A DNA stretch of 10,133 bases from Rheinheimera sp. (GCA_003482455.1 DMYW01000062.1:1-10133); one strand, 5' to 3'. Positions 1 to 6,268 are shown, numbered from the stretch's first letter. Translations and numbers: made by a program. Notes: a model not told the origin generated them from the sequence alone.

Positions 1-97
1 CCAACAGTTTGGCGTCCTTCCGGTTGGCCGTCACTCGGTGAACACACACGAAGCTCTACACCAACCGGTTAAAGCTAAAAGCATATGTCGATAACCC

Positions 98-129
98 AAA
101 AGAAAAAACCGGAGACTAGCTCCGGTTTT
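98..129 (-). terminator. Rho-independent terminator of the YjfB-like gene
   Basis: A perfect 10-bp stem (105-114 with 120-129) closes a 5-nt loop, ACTAG. Read on the minus strand it is followed by a T-rich run, TTCTTTTGGG. It lies 30 nt past the stop of the minus-strand gene at 160-342. On the plus strand the stem ends in TTTTA, so it might also stop transcription entering from the left edge. Confidence 0.85.
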
Positions 130-159
130 ACTCAATTTGCACTTGTGGGTTGCGCAGCG

Positions 160-342
160 TTACACCTTGATATCGATGTTGTTACCAAGATTGCCGACTG
201 GCGATGGAGCAGCTGGTTGAGCCGCGCCTTGCAATAATTGCATGGCCATTTGCCCTTCCATCTTTTGCTGTTTATTCGCTAGTGCGGTGCTGAGCATTTC
301 AAAACCCTGAGCAACTGCAACATTACCGATGTCTTGCGTCAT
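160..342 (-). CDS. YjfB-like putative motility protein
   Basis: A 60-residue soluble protein resembling the YjfB family (Pfam 'putative motility protein'), whose Bacillus member belongs to the SigD motility regulon. Its biochemical role is unknown. It has the family layout: a short polar start, an amphipathic alanine/glutamine/methionine-rich helical stretch (about residues 8-42), a Pro/Ala linker and a C-terminal LGNNIDIKV tail, matching the family's LGxxIDI-type ending. No signal peptide or membrane helix is seen. I chose the ATG at 342-340 because a full AGGAGG ribosome binding site (351-356) stands 8 nt before it. The in-frame TTG at 363 has no such site. It is a single gene with its own sigma-28-type promoter (376-402) and terminator (98-129). 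Both the family resemblance and the promoter point to flagellar motility. The family call rests on recognising short motifs, so it is good but not certain. Confidence 0.8.
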   Translation of the reverse strand: MTQDIGNVAVAQGFEMLSTALANKQQKMEGQMAMQLLQGAAQPAAPSPVGNLGNNIDIKV

Positions 343-375
343 GGGAATTTCCTCCTGCGTCAATTCATCATTCTT

Positions 376-402
376 GTAGCGGCCGCGCTTTTTTAATCTT
401 TA
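376..402 (-). promoter_or_regulatory. Candidate sigma-28 (FliA) flagellar promoter
   Basis: On the minus strand TAAAGATT (402-395) and GCCGCTAC (383-376) are separated by exactly 11 nt. The FliA consensus is TAAAGTTT-N11-GCCGATAA, so 7 of 8 bases match in the -35 and 6 of 8 in the -10. The start of transcription would fall near 369-371, leaving a leader of about 28 nt before the ATG at 342. The position, spacing and motility-family gene downstream agree with each other. Confidence 0.8.
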
Positions 403-536
403 GGGATTATTTTGCAATTTCTGTTAAGTCATTGCCACATCAACTAATTTAGTTAGGAATTTCCAAGAAGCGGAAGAGGCAATGCTGCAAACGAGTGAAG
501 TAATGACATGGTGCGACTAGTTTGGCCAACTGAAGC

Positions 537-563
537 AAAACAAAAGGGACCCTGTCGGTCCCT
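537..563 (-). terminator. Rho-independent terminator of the DUF2726 gene
   Basis: A perfect 7-bp stem (545-551 with 557-563) has a 5-nt loop. On the minus strand it is followed by TTTTGTTTT. It lies about 30 nt past the stop of the gene at 594-1262 and separates it from the YjfB-like gene, which therefore needs its own promoter. Confidence 0.85.
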
Positions 564-593
564 CTCGTGAATCCAACGGATCTTGCAGCAGAC

Positions 594-1262
594 TTAACTT
601 ACTCGCACTAGCGCCGGCGTATTCAACTTAAACGAAGGCATTTGGCTTGGCGCTTGCAAAGCTGGTACTGGTGCCGGTTGCGTAGGTGTAACTTCGCTGG
701 TGCGTAGTGGGCGCACTGGACGAGTTGGGCCGCGTTTAAAGGTGCCTTTAACCACTGGCGCTGCCGGCATGGATAAATGGCCAATCTTAGCTGCAAGGCC
801 TTGCTGCACTTCAGCTACGGTATAACTGGCTTTGACTTTCATCCGAATATACGGAATTCCAGACGCTTCGAGTGAGCCACTGACAAACCAATCCGGGATC
901 GCTTTGTGACCATCGGTACTGGTGTTGTTGACGAGGTCTATCGCCGCAACGATGCTCAGGTCATTGTTGTCGACCAGCACATAGTCGATGGTTTTTGCAT
1001 TCAGTTTGATCATGGCCGAACGCTTGGTTTTGATGTCAGTGTTTTGACGCAATTCGATCAGATCGGCTAGTTTCACGCGGTTGACGATCTTGTACTGGTC
1101 ACCGACTGCTTTTTCTAGCAGCGACAGATACGAGCGTTCGACTTGGGTAAATAGCTGATTTTTCTTGGTAAACGGAAATGGATTGCCATGATGGAGCATG
1201 CGGCTGGCAAAAAACGCGGCTAAAAAAGCCAACAACACCAGCGACAAGATTAGATATTCCAT
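594..1262 (-). CDS. Membrane-anchored DUF2726 domain protein
   Basis: A 222-residue protein of unknown function. Residues 2-20 form one hydrophobic helix, probably an N-terminal membrane anchor with the rest in the cytoplasm. Residues about 34-158 resemble DUF2726: an F-x-x-x-E-x-x-y-L opening, a V-x-x-V-x-L-x-D segment (about 60-67), then IDYVLVD (92-98), AAIDLVN (106-112) and GIPYIRMKV (135-143). These strands resemble the restriction-endonuclease-like (PD-(D/E)XK) fold to which I believe the domain is related. The usual acidic and lysine positions look altered, so nuclease activity is doubtful. The tail (about 165-222) is Pro/Ala-rich, basic and probably disordered. The ATG at 1262-1260 follows GAGGTG (1271-1266) by 4 nt. 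An in-frame TTG at 1277 has no comparable site. A sigma-54-like element lies upstream at 1325-1340. It is transcribed away from aceB and sits upstream of the YjfB-like gene on the same strand, but a terminator separates the two. Confidence 0.75.
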   Translation of the reverse strand: MEYLILSLVLLAFLAAFFASRMLHHGNPFPFTKKNQLFTQVERSYLSLLEKAVGDQYKIVNRVKLADLIELRQNTDIKTKRSAMIKLNAKTIDYVLVDNNDLSIVAAIDLVNNTSTDGHKAIPDWFVSGSLEASGIPYIRMKVKASYTVAEVQQGLAAKIGHLSMPAAPVVKGTFKRGPTRPVRPLRTSEVTPTQPAPVPALQAPSQMPSFKLNTPALVRVS

Positions 1263-1324
1263 ATTCACCTCGGACAAAAAATTGACGGACTACCGATCAG
1301 AGACTGACCACACAGCCAAAGCTT

Positions 1325-1340
1325 TGCAGAACACGTGCCA
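1325..1340 (-). promoter_or_regulatory. Candidate sigma-54 (RpoN) promoter
   Basis: On the minus strand TGGCACGTGTTCTGCA (1340-1325) matches the -24/-12 consensus TGGCACG-N4-TTGC. The -24 half is perfect, the -12 half has one change (CTGC), and the GG-N10-GC spacing is exact. Transcription would start near 1314, about 50 nt before the DUF2726 ATG. No enhancer site was identified, and a single match of this length can arise by chance. Confidence 0.5.
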
Positions 1341-1368
1341 AAAATGACAGGTAAGATCAGTTAGTGTC

Positions 1369-1383
1369 ATTCACGTAATAAAT
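1369..1383. promoter_or_regulatory. Candidate LysR-type operator upstream of aceB
   Basis: ATTCACGTAATAAAT is an imperfect dyad of the T-N11-A type bound by LysR regulators. It shares 12 of 15 bases with the more symmetrical dyad at 4307-4321 in the lysR-aceA gap. Its centre lies 53 bp before a TATAGT -10 candidate (1429-1434), near -65 relative to the predicted transcription start, the usual recognition-site position for an activating LysR protein. Confidence 0.45.
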
Positions 1384-1405
1384 GTCCAGCATTGTGGCTA
1401 TTAAT

Positions 1406-1434
1406 ATGTTTGATACCCTATTTCGACCTATAGT
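1406..1434 (+). promoter_or_regulatory. Candidate aceB promoter
   Basis: TATAGT at 1429-1434 matches five of six bases of the sigma-70 -10 consensus. At 17-bp spacing the -35 position (1406-1411, ATGTTT) is poor, as expected for an activator-dependent promoter. It would give a leader of about 60 nt. The assignment rests on the -10 and on its distance from the dyad at 1369-1383. Confidence 0.35.
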
Positions 1435-1500
1435 GCAGGCCATCACCCGAGAAGTTTGTGGTGCAAAGACCCTACTCAACAAAAGACCAAGGAGACCGCT

Positions 1501-3096
1501 ATGAGCATTGAACGCGGCGGATTGACGATTACGGCAGCTGTAAATCCAGCCTATGATGAAATTTTAACGCCCGATGCTTGCGCCTTTGTCGCCGAGCTCG
1601 TGCGTGAATTCCGTCCTGAACTCAAGGCCTTATTGGCAACACGTACCGAGGTGCAAGCACGTTACGATGCGGGCGCTTTACCAGACTTTTTAGCAGAAAC
1701 CGCCGCCATTCGCGCCGGCGACTGGAAAGTCGCGGCCATTCCGGCAGACTTGCAAGACCGACGCACCGAGATCACAGGTCCAGTCGATCGCAAAATGATC
1801 ATCAATGCGCTCAATGCCGATGTAAAAGTGTTTATGGCGGATTTTGAAGATGCGCAAAGCCCGACATGGGAAGGGCAGGTAGAAGGGCAAATTAACCTGC
1901 GTGACGCTAATTTAGGCACTATTTCCTATCAAGACCCAGTCAGTGGTAAGTCATATCAGTTAAAAGAGAAACCCGCCTTGCTGATTGCTCGCGTACGTGG
2001 CTTGCACCTGTGGGAAAAGCACGTTGAACTCGACGGCGAAATCATTCCAGGTTCGTTATTTGATTTTGCGTTGTACTTCTATCACAACCTGCAAACTCGC
2101 TTAAACAAAGGCTCTGGAGTCTATTATTACCTGCCAAAATTGCAGAGTTATCAAGAAGCTGCATGGTGGGACAAAGTGTTTCGGTTCACCGAGCAAAAAT
2201 TCGCGCAGCCGATCGGTACCATTCGTTGTACTGTGCTGATTGAAACTTTACCCGCCGTGTTCCAAATGCATGAAATTTTGCATGCGTTAAAAGATCATAT
2301 TGTCGCGCTGAACTGCGGTCGTTGGGACTATATCTTTAGTTATATCAAGACGTTAAAGAATCATGCCGACCGTGTGTTACCCGACCGCCAAGTGGTCACT
2401 ATGAGCCAGCCATTTTTAAGTGCCTATTCACGCTTGCTGATTAAAACCTGCCACAGCCGCGGTGCTTTGGCGATGGGTGGGATGGCGGCCTTTATTCCAG
2501 CCAAAGATCCAGTACAGAACGAAGCGATTTTGGCCAAAGTCACCGCAGACAAACAGCTAGAAGCTTACAACGGCCACGATGGCACTTGGGTGGCACATCC
2601 AGGCCTCGCCGCGACCGCCAATGCGGTGTTTAACGCTGTGCTTGGTGATGCGCCGAACCAACTGCAAGTGTTGCGTGAACAAGATGCCGCCATCACGGCC
2701 GCTGACTTGTTAGCGCCGTCGCAGGGCGAACGCACAGAAGCGGGTATGCGCACTAATATTCGGGTCGCATTGCAATACATTGCGGCTTGGATCAGTGGTA
2801 AAGGGTGTGTGCCAATCTATGGCCTGATGGAAGATGCGGCGACTGCAGAGATCTCCCGTACCTCGATTTGGCAATGGATTAAACACGGTAAGTCCTTGTC
2901 CAATGGTCAGTTAGTCACCAAAGAATTGTTCGCGCGGTTGCTGACTGAAGAAGCGGCCGTGGTGCGCGGTGAAGTGGGCGAAAGCACGTGGCAAGAACAA
3001 TCTTTTGACAAAGCCACAGGTTTATTGCTATCTATCACCACAGCTGATGAGTTGGTGGAATTCCTGACCTTGCCGGCTTATGAGCTTTTAGTGTAA
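1501..3096 (+). CDS. aceB: Malate synthase A
   Basis: Condenses glyoxylate with acetyl-CoA to malate in the cytoplasm, the second step of the glyoxylate shunt. It has 531 residues, close to the 533 of E. coli AceB. Visible landmarks include the ARVRGLHLWEKH motif with the active-site arginine R166, and the Mg-binding pair E248 (in IETLPA) and D276 (in CGRWDY). These two are spaced 28 residues apart, as in the malate synthase family. The MGGMAAFIP loop follows, then the MEDAATAEISR motif with the presumed catalytic base D445, and the C-terminal RTSIWQWI helix. The ATG at 1501 follows AAGGAG (1489-1494) by 6 nt. An upstream in-frame start at 1456 would add 15 unlikely residues and has no ribosome binding site. 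The gene is monocistronic, closed by the terminator at 3104-3136. Unlike the enterobacterial aceBAK operon, aceA lies further on behind a regulator gene, and no aceK is seen in the window. Confidence 0.97.
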   Translation: MSIERGGLTITAAVNPAYDEILTPDACAFVAELVREFRPELKALLATRTEVQARYDAGALPDFLAETAAIRAGDWKVAAIPADLQDRRTEITGPVDRKMIINALNADVKVFMADFEDAQSPTWEGQVEGQINLRDANLGTISYQDPVSGKSYQLKEKPALLIARVRGLHLWEKHVELDGEIIPGSLFDFALYFYHNLQTRLNKGSGVYYYLPKLQSYQEAAWWDKVFRFTEQKFAQPIGTIRCTVLIETLPAVFQMHEILHALKDHIVALNCGRWDYIFSYIKTLKNHADRVLPDRQVVTMSQPFLSAYSRLLIKTCHSRGALAMGGMAAFIPAKDPVQNEAILAKVTADKQLEAYNGHDGTWVAHPGLAATANAVFNAVLGDAPNQLQVLREQDAAITAADLLAPSQGERTEAGMRTNIRVALQYIAAWISGKGCVPIYGLMEDAATAEISRTSIWQWIKHGKSLSNGQLVTKELFARLLTEEAAVVRGEVGESTWQEQSFDKATGLLLSITTADELVEFLTLPAYELLV

Positions 3097-3103
3097 CCCA
3101 AGC

Positions 3104-3136
3104 AAAGAGGGGCAGCCCAACCGCCCCTCTTTTTTT
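3104..3136 (+). terminator. Rho-independent terminator of aceB
   Basis: AAAGAGGGGC (3104-3113) pairs with GCCCCTCTTT (3123-3132) around a 9-nt loop. An unbroken run of seven T (3130-3136) follows the GC-rich core. It begins 8 nt past the aceB stop and separates aceB from the convergent lysR gene. Confidence 0.92.
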
Positions 3137-3156
3137 CTGCCTGTAGTTTTTTAACC

Positions 3157-3185
3157 GCTGTGGCAGCTCTTTAAGCTGCAACAGC
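3157..3185. other. Unassigned hairpin in the aceB-lysR gap
   Basis: An inverted repeat with 11 of 12 positions paired (3157-3168 with 3174-3185) and a 5-nt loop. It lies between the convergent 3' ends of aceB and lysR. The plus strand continues with only three T and the minus strand with none, so it is not a convincing intrinsic terminator. It could be a backup stop for lysR or part of an RNA. No protein-coding gene is visible in the rest of the 3137-3345 gap. Confidence 0.4.
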
Positions 3186-3305
3186 CTTTGATACCAGCAT
3201 AAGCCACTAAGCACTCTGTACGCTTCTCACTAATGCATACCAGCAGAACTCGCTAGTTATGCTTGCCATCGTCACCAGAGATAGCGTTAGCCTATGTCGG
3301 CACAT

Positions 3306-3341
3306 TCAATGAACTCAATTAAATTATCTCAATGAACTCAA
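3306..3341. repeat. 13-bp direct repeat downstream of lysR
   Basis: TCAATGAACTCAA occurs at 3306-3318 and again at 3329-3341, a 23-bp period, in an AT-rich stretch just past the lysR stop. A complementary AGTTCA lies at 3353-3358. It may be a small local duplication. No function can be assigned. Confidence 0.6.
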
Positions 3342-3345
3342 CTAA

Positions 3346-4284
3346 CTAGCTCAGTTCATCCGCGATTTCGACAATCAACCGCCGCAACCAAATATGACTG
3401 GCATCTTGGTGCAGCAACGGGCTCCAAATCATCTTCAGTTCAATCGATGGAATAGGAAACGGCGGATCCAGCACCCGCATAGTCGAATCGTTTCGGTACA
3501 AAAGCGCGGCGCGATAAGGCAGTGTGGCAATAAGGTCTGTTTCGACCGCTAAATGCATCGCCACATGATAGTTACGGGTAAACACGCTGATATTGCGTTG
3601 TTTGCCGAACTTGGCCAGAGCTTCATCCACCCAACCGAGCTTTTGCACGTCGGCAGGGTCCATACCAACCCCGACGCCAAAGCCGGTTTTACTGACCCAA
3701 ATATGCTGCGCTTTCAGATAGCTATCTAAATTGAAGTGGTTCAGGATCGGGTTTTGTTGATGGACTAAACAGGCAAAAGAATCGCGCCAAATGGTCTTTT
3801 GGTGAAACGACTGCGGCAGTTGGTCAAAGCGGTTAATCGCCATGTCCACTTTGCCGTTTTCTACATCATGGAAGGTCACGTCTGATGGCGTCATGATGTC
3901 CAGCGAGGTGTGCGGCGCTTGGGCGCGCAGGCGTTTTAACAGCGCAGGGATCAGCGTGGACGCCGCGTAATCACTGGCCATGATCCGAAACACCCGGTTG
4001 GAATGCTCAGGTTCAAACTCTTTATTTGGCTGCAAGGTTTCTTCAAGCGTCAGCAAAATACCGCGGACAATTGGCGCCAGTTCTTTGGCGCGTTCGGTAG
4101 GCACCATGCCATCGGAGGTGCGCACCAAAATCGGGTCATTGAGCAAGTCGCGCAAGCGCTTTAAGCCATTGCTCATGGCTGGTTGCGTGATGTTCAGCTG
4201 ATTGGCGGCCCGCGTGACGTTTTTCTCCCGCAACAGCACATCCAAGTAGACCAGCAGGTTTAAGTCGATTTTGTTGATTTGCAT
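3346..4284 (-). CDS. LysR-type regulator, probable glyoxylate-shunt regulator
   Basis: A 312-residue DNA-binding regulator of normal LysR length. The N-terminal winged helix-turn-helix is clear: LDVLLREKNVTRAANQLNIT followed by QPAMSNGLKRLRDLL (about residues 14-48). It continues through the LVRTSDGMVPTERA wing (53-66) and a dimerisation helix (about 67-85). The effector-binding domain occupies about 95-305 and contains an FRIMASDY opening typical of the NodD/nitroaromatic-like LysR subgroup. The ATG at 4284 follows AAGGG (4296-4292) by 7 nt. The gene is divergent from aceA and lies between the two glyoxylate-shunt genes. LysR proteins commonly control a divergent neighbour and themselves, so aceA is the likely target. 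The related dyad before aceB suggests it also acts there. The effector is unknown, and I give no gene symbol because no specific ortholog is recognised. Confidence 0.93.
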   Translation of the reverse strand: MQINKIDLNLLVYLDVLLREKNVTRAANQLNITQPAMSNGLKRLRDLLNDPILVRTSDGMVPTERAKELAPIVRGILLTLEETLQPNKEFEPEHSNRVFRIMASDYAASTLIPALLKRLRAQAPHTSLDIMTPSDVTFHDVENGKVDMAINRFDQLPQSFHQKTIWRDSFACLVHQQNPILNHFNLDSYLKAQHIWVSKTGFGVGVGMDPADVQKLGWVDEALAKFGKQRNISVFTRNYHVAMHLAVETDLIATLPYRAALLYRNDSTMRVLDPPFPIPSIELKMIWSPLLHQDASHIWLRRLIVEIADELS

Positions 4285-4306
4285 GGCAGCGCCCTTCGAT
4301 TGATAT

Positions 4307-4321
4307 ATTCATATAATGAAT
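4307..4321. promoter_or_regulatory. Candidate LysR operator in the lysR-aceA gap
   Basis: ATTCAT-ATA-ATGAAT is a perfect 6-bp-arm dyad of T-N11-A form, 23 bp before the lysR ATG. It overlaps AT-rich sequence that could serve as the lysR -10, which suits autorepression. Two further dyads follow: TGATG-AG-CATCA at 4321-4332 and TGAA-N5-TTCA at 4348-4360. The first dyad is related to the one before aceB. Confidence 0.5.
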
Positions 4322-4367
4322 GATGAGCATCAGAAAAATCAACTAGATGAATTAGGTTCAGCAGGCC

Positions 4368-4373
4368 TATGCT
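4368..4373 (+). promoter_or_regulatory. Candidate aceA -10 element
   Basis: TATGCT matches four of six -10 bases, including the key TA...T. It lies 54 bp after the centre of the dyad at 4307-4321, almost the same spacing as at aceB. The -35 region is weak. If correct, the aceA leader is about 160 nt and contains the hairpin at 4430-4464. Confidence 0.25.
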
Positions 4374-4429
4374 CGAAGTAAGCCAAATGGACTGTGACAG
4401 GACAGACCAGTTGCTGGAGCTGGACGTGT

Positions 4430-4464
4430 ACCTGGCGATACGAGCCCAACCCGTATCGTCAGGT
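4430..4464 (+). promoter_or_regulatory. Strong hairpin in the aceA upstream region
   Basis: ACCTGGCGATACG (4430-4442) pairs with CGTATCGTCAGGT (4452-4464) over 13 positions, twelve Watson-Crick and one G-U in RNA, around a 9-nt loop. There is no T-run after it, so it is not a simple terminator. It ends 74 nt before the aceA start. It could be a leader-RNA structure or, through its core CGATACG-N9-CGTATCG dyad, a protein operator. Confidence 0.55.
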
Positions 4465-4538
4465 CCACGACTACTCTTCAGCGCAACTGAGTCGACAAGA
4501 TCGCAGCCAACCTCCGACCCAACCATGAGGATTTACCA

Positions 4539-6134
4539 ATGTCAGCTTACTTAACGCAAGTCGCCGCTCAACAACAAATCATCGAGCAACAAGGCCAAGG
4601 CTGGAACGCCATCAGCGCCGAATCTGCGGTGCGGATGCAATTGCAAAACCGTTTCAAAACCGGTTTAGACATTGCCAAGTACACAGCCGACATTATGCGC
4701 CGTGATATGGCGGCATATGACCAAGACCCTGCCAACTACACCCAATCGCTGGGCTGCTGGCACGGTTTTATCGGCCAACAAAAACTGATCTCGATTAAAA
4801 AGCATTTTGGCAGCACCAAAGGCCGCTACCTGTACTTGTCAGGCTGGATGATTGCCGCGTTGCGTTCAGACTTTGGCCCACTGCCAGATCAATCGATGCA
4901 CGAAAAAACCGCGGTGCCGGCGTTAATTGAAGAGCTGTACACCTTCTTAAAACAAGCCGATGCGCGTGAATTGGGTGGTTTGTTCCGTGAGTTAGATGCG
5001 GCGCGTGCAGCTGATCAACAAAGCAAAGTGGCGGAAATTCTGGCCAAGATCGACAACTTTGAATCGCACGTGGTGCCGATCATCGCCGATATCGACGCCG
5101 GTTTTGGCAACGAAGAAGCCACCTACTTGCTGGCGAAAAAGATGATTGAAGCAGGCGCTTGCGCCATTCAAATCGAAAACCAAGTGTCGGACGAAAAACA
5201 ATGCGGTCACCAAGACGGCAAAGTGACAGTGCCACACCGTGATTTCTTATCCAAAATCAACGCGGTACGTTATGCCTTCTTAGAATTGGGCGTGACCAAC
5301 GGCGTGATTGTGGCGCGTACTGACTCGTTAGGCGCTGGCTTGACCAAACAAATCGCTGTCACCAATGAACCTGGCGATTTGGGTGACTTGTACAACAGCT
5401 TCTTAGATGGTGACTACGTGACCAGCGCCGATGACATCCAAAACGGCGACGTGGTGGTCAAAGCCAACGGTAAGTTGTTAAAACCAAAACGCTTAGCCAG
5501 TGGTTTGTTCCAATTCAAAGCGGGCTCTGGTGTTGACCGCGTGGTGCTGGACTGTGTGACCTCACTGCAACACGGCGCAGACTTGTTGTGGATTGAAACC
5601 GAGAAGCCGCATATCGGCCAAATCGCCGAGATGGTCAATCGCATTCGCGAAGTCGTGCCAAACGCCAAGCTGGTGTACAACAACAGCCCATCGTTTAACT
5701 GGACGCTGAACTTCCGCCAACAAGTGTTTGATGCATGGCAGGCGCAAGGCCAAGACATGAGCCAGTACGACCGCAGCAAGTTGATGAGCGAAGCCTATGA
5801 CAGTACAGAATTAGCGGTGGAAGCGGACCAGCGTATTCGCACCTTCCAACGCGATGCGGCACGTGAAGCGGGGATCTTCCACCACTTGATCACCTTGCCA
5901 ACGTATCACACGGCAGCCTTGTCGACCGACAACTTAGCCAAAGAGTACTTCGGCGAAGCGGGCATGTTGGGGTATGTCGCTGGCGTGCAACGCAAAGAAA
6001 TTCGCCAAGGCATTGCTTGTGTCAAGCACCAAAACATGTCGGGTTCGGACATCGGTGATGATCACAAAGAGTATTTCTCTGGCGAAGCGGCCTTAAAAGC
6101 CGGTGGTAAACACAACACGATGAACCAGTTCTAA
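4539..6134 (+). CDS. aceA: Isocitrate lyase (long Pseudomonas-type form)
   Basis: Cleaves isocitrate to succinate and glyoxylate, the committing step of the glyoxylate shunt in the cytoplasm. It has 531 residues, about 100 more than E. coli AceA (434) and the length typical of the Pseudomonas-type subfamily. The active-site loop reads KQCGHQ with catalytic C222, where the short enzymes have KKCGH. The family motif NNSPSFNW lies at 381-388, and a metal-site ADIDAGFG segment precedes the catalytic loop. The ATG at 4539 follows TGAGGA (4526-4531) by 7 nt. It is monocistronic, with a terminator at 6200-6223. Regulation is probably through the divergent LysR gene, with dyads at 4307-4360 and a leader hairpin at 4430-4464. 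No isocitrate dehydrogenase kinase gene is seen beside it. Confidence 0.97.
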   Translation: MSAYLTQVAAQQQIIEQQGQGWNAISAESAVRMQLQNRFKTGLDIAKYTADIMRRDMAAYDQDPANYTQSLGCWHGFIGQQKLISIKKHFGSTKGRYLYLSGWMIAALRSDFGPLPDQSMHEKTAVPALIEELYTFLKQADARELGGLFRELDAARAADQQSKVAEILAKIDNFESHVVPIIADIDAGFGNEEATYLLAKKMIEAGACAIQIENQVSDEKQCGHQDGKVTVPHRDFLSKINAVRYAFLELGVTNGVIVARTDSLGAGLTKQIAVTNEPGDLGDLYNSFLDGDYVTSADDIQNGDVVVKANGKLLKPKRLASGLFQFKAGSGVDRVVLDCVTSLQHGADLLWIETEKPHIGQIAEMVNRIREVVPNAKLVYNNSPSFNWTLNFRQQVFDAWQAQGQDMSQYDRSKLMSEAYDSTELAVEADQRIRTFQRDAAREAGIFHHLITLPTYHTAALSTDNLAKEYFGEAGMLGYVAGVQRKEIRQGIACVKHQNMSGSDIGDDHKEYFSGEAALKAGGKHNTMNQF

Positions 6135-6199
6135 GCGACGGGTTCATCACGAAGTTACGGATTTATTTGAGTTTTACGTGGTCGGGTGAATCGACGTTT

Positions 6200-6223
6200 G
6201 GCAGCCTTCGGGCTGCCTTTTTT
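6200..6223 (+). terminator. Rho-independent terminator of aceA
   Basis: A perfect 7-bp GC-rich stem (6200-6206 with 6211-6217) closes a stable TTCG tetraloop and is followed by six T (6218-6223). It starts 65 nt past the aceA stop. Confidence 0.93.
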
Positions 6224-6242
6224 ATTGGCGTCAGCGCGGCTC

Positions 6243-6264
6243 GCGACACTAAGTGTCGTGTCGC
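6243..6264. other. Overlapping dyads past the hypothetical gene
   Basis: CGACACT-A-AGTGTCG (6244-6258) is a perfect dyad. Its left arm can instead pair with a second copy of the arm, as GCGACAC (6243-6249) with GTGTCGC (6258-6264). The two pairings exclude each other. They lie a few bases past the stop of the minus-strand ORF at 6269 and might end its transcript, although no T-run follows on the minus strand. Confidence 0.35.
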
Positions 6265-6268
6265 TCGG

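Noticed and set aside
20..68. 8-bp inverted repeat CCGGTTGG (20-27) and CCAACCGG (61-68), considered as an integron attC-like or REP site
   Set aside because: The GTTRRRY/RYYYAAC core boxes of attC sites do not fit, the arms are short and far apart, and there is no second copy in the window.
2..94. Open frame from the left edge to a stop at 92-94, possibly the tail of a plus-strand gene ending before the terminator at 105-129
   Set aside because: About 30 residues with no recognisable motif. All that supports it is the terminator's partial T-run on the plus strand, so it is not called.
442..454. AT-rich dyad AACTAA-T-TTAGTT upstream of the sigma-28 promoter
   Set aside because: Short palindromes in AT-rich intergenic DNA are common. 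It has no second copy and no clear regulator, so it is not called as an operator.
3353..3358. AGTTCA complementary to the direct repeat TGAACT, considered as a lysR terminator stem
   Set aside because: It gives only a 6-bp AT-rich stem with a long loop and no T-run, too weak for an intrinsic terminator.
4369..4554. 61-codon plus-strand ORF in the aceA leader overlapping the aceA start
   Set aside because: It has no ribosome binding site and a low-complexity, implausible composition. It runs through the hairpin and the aceA start region out of frame, and is best seen as a chance ORF.
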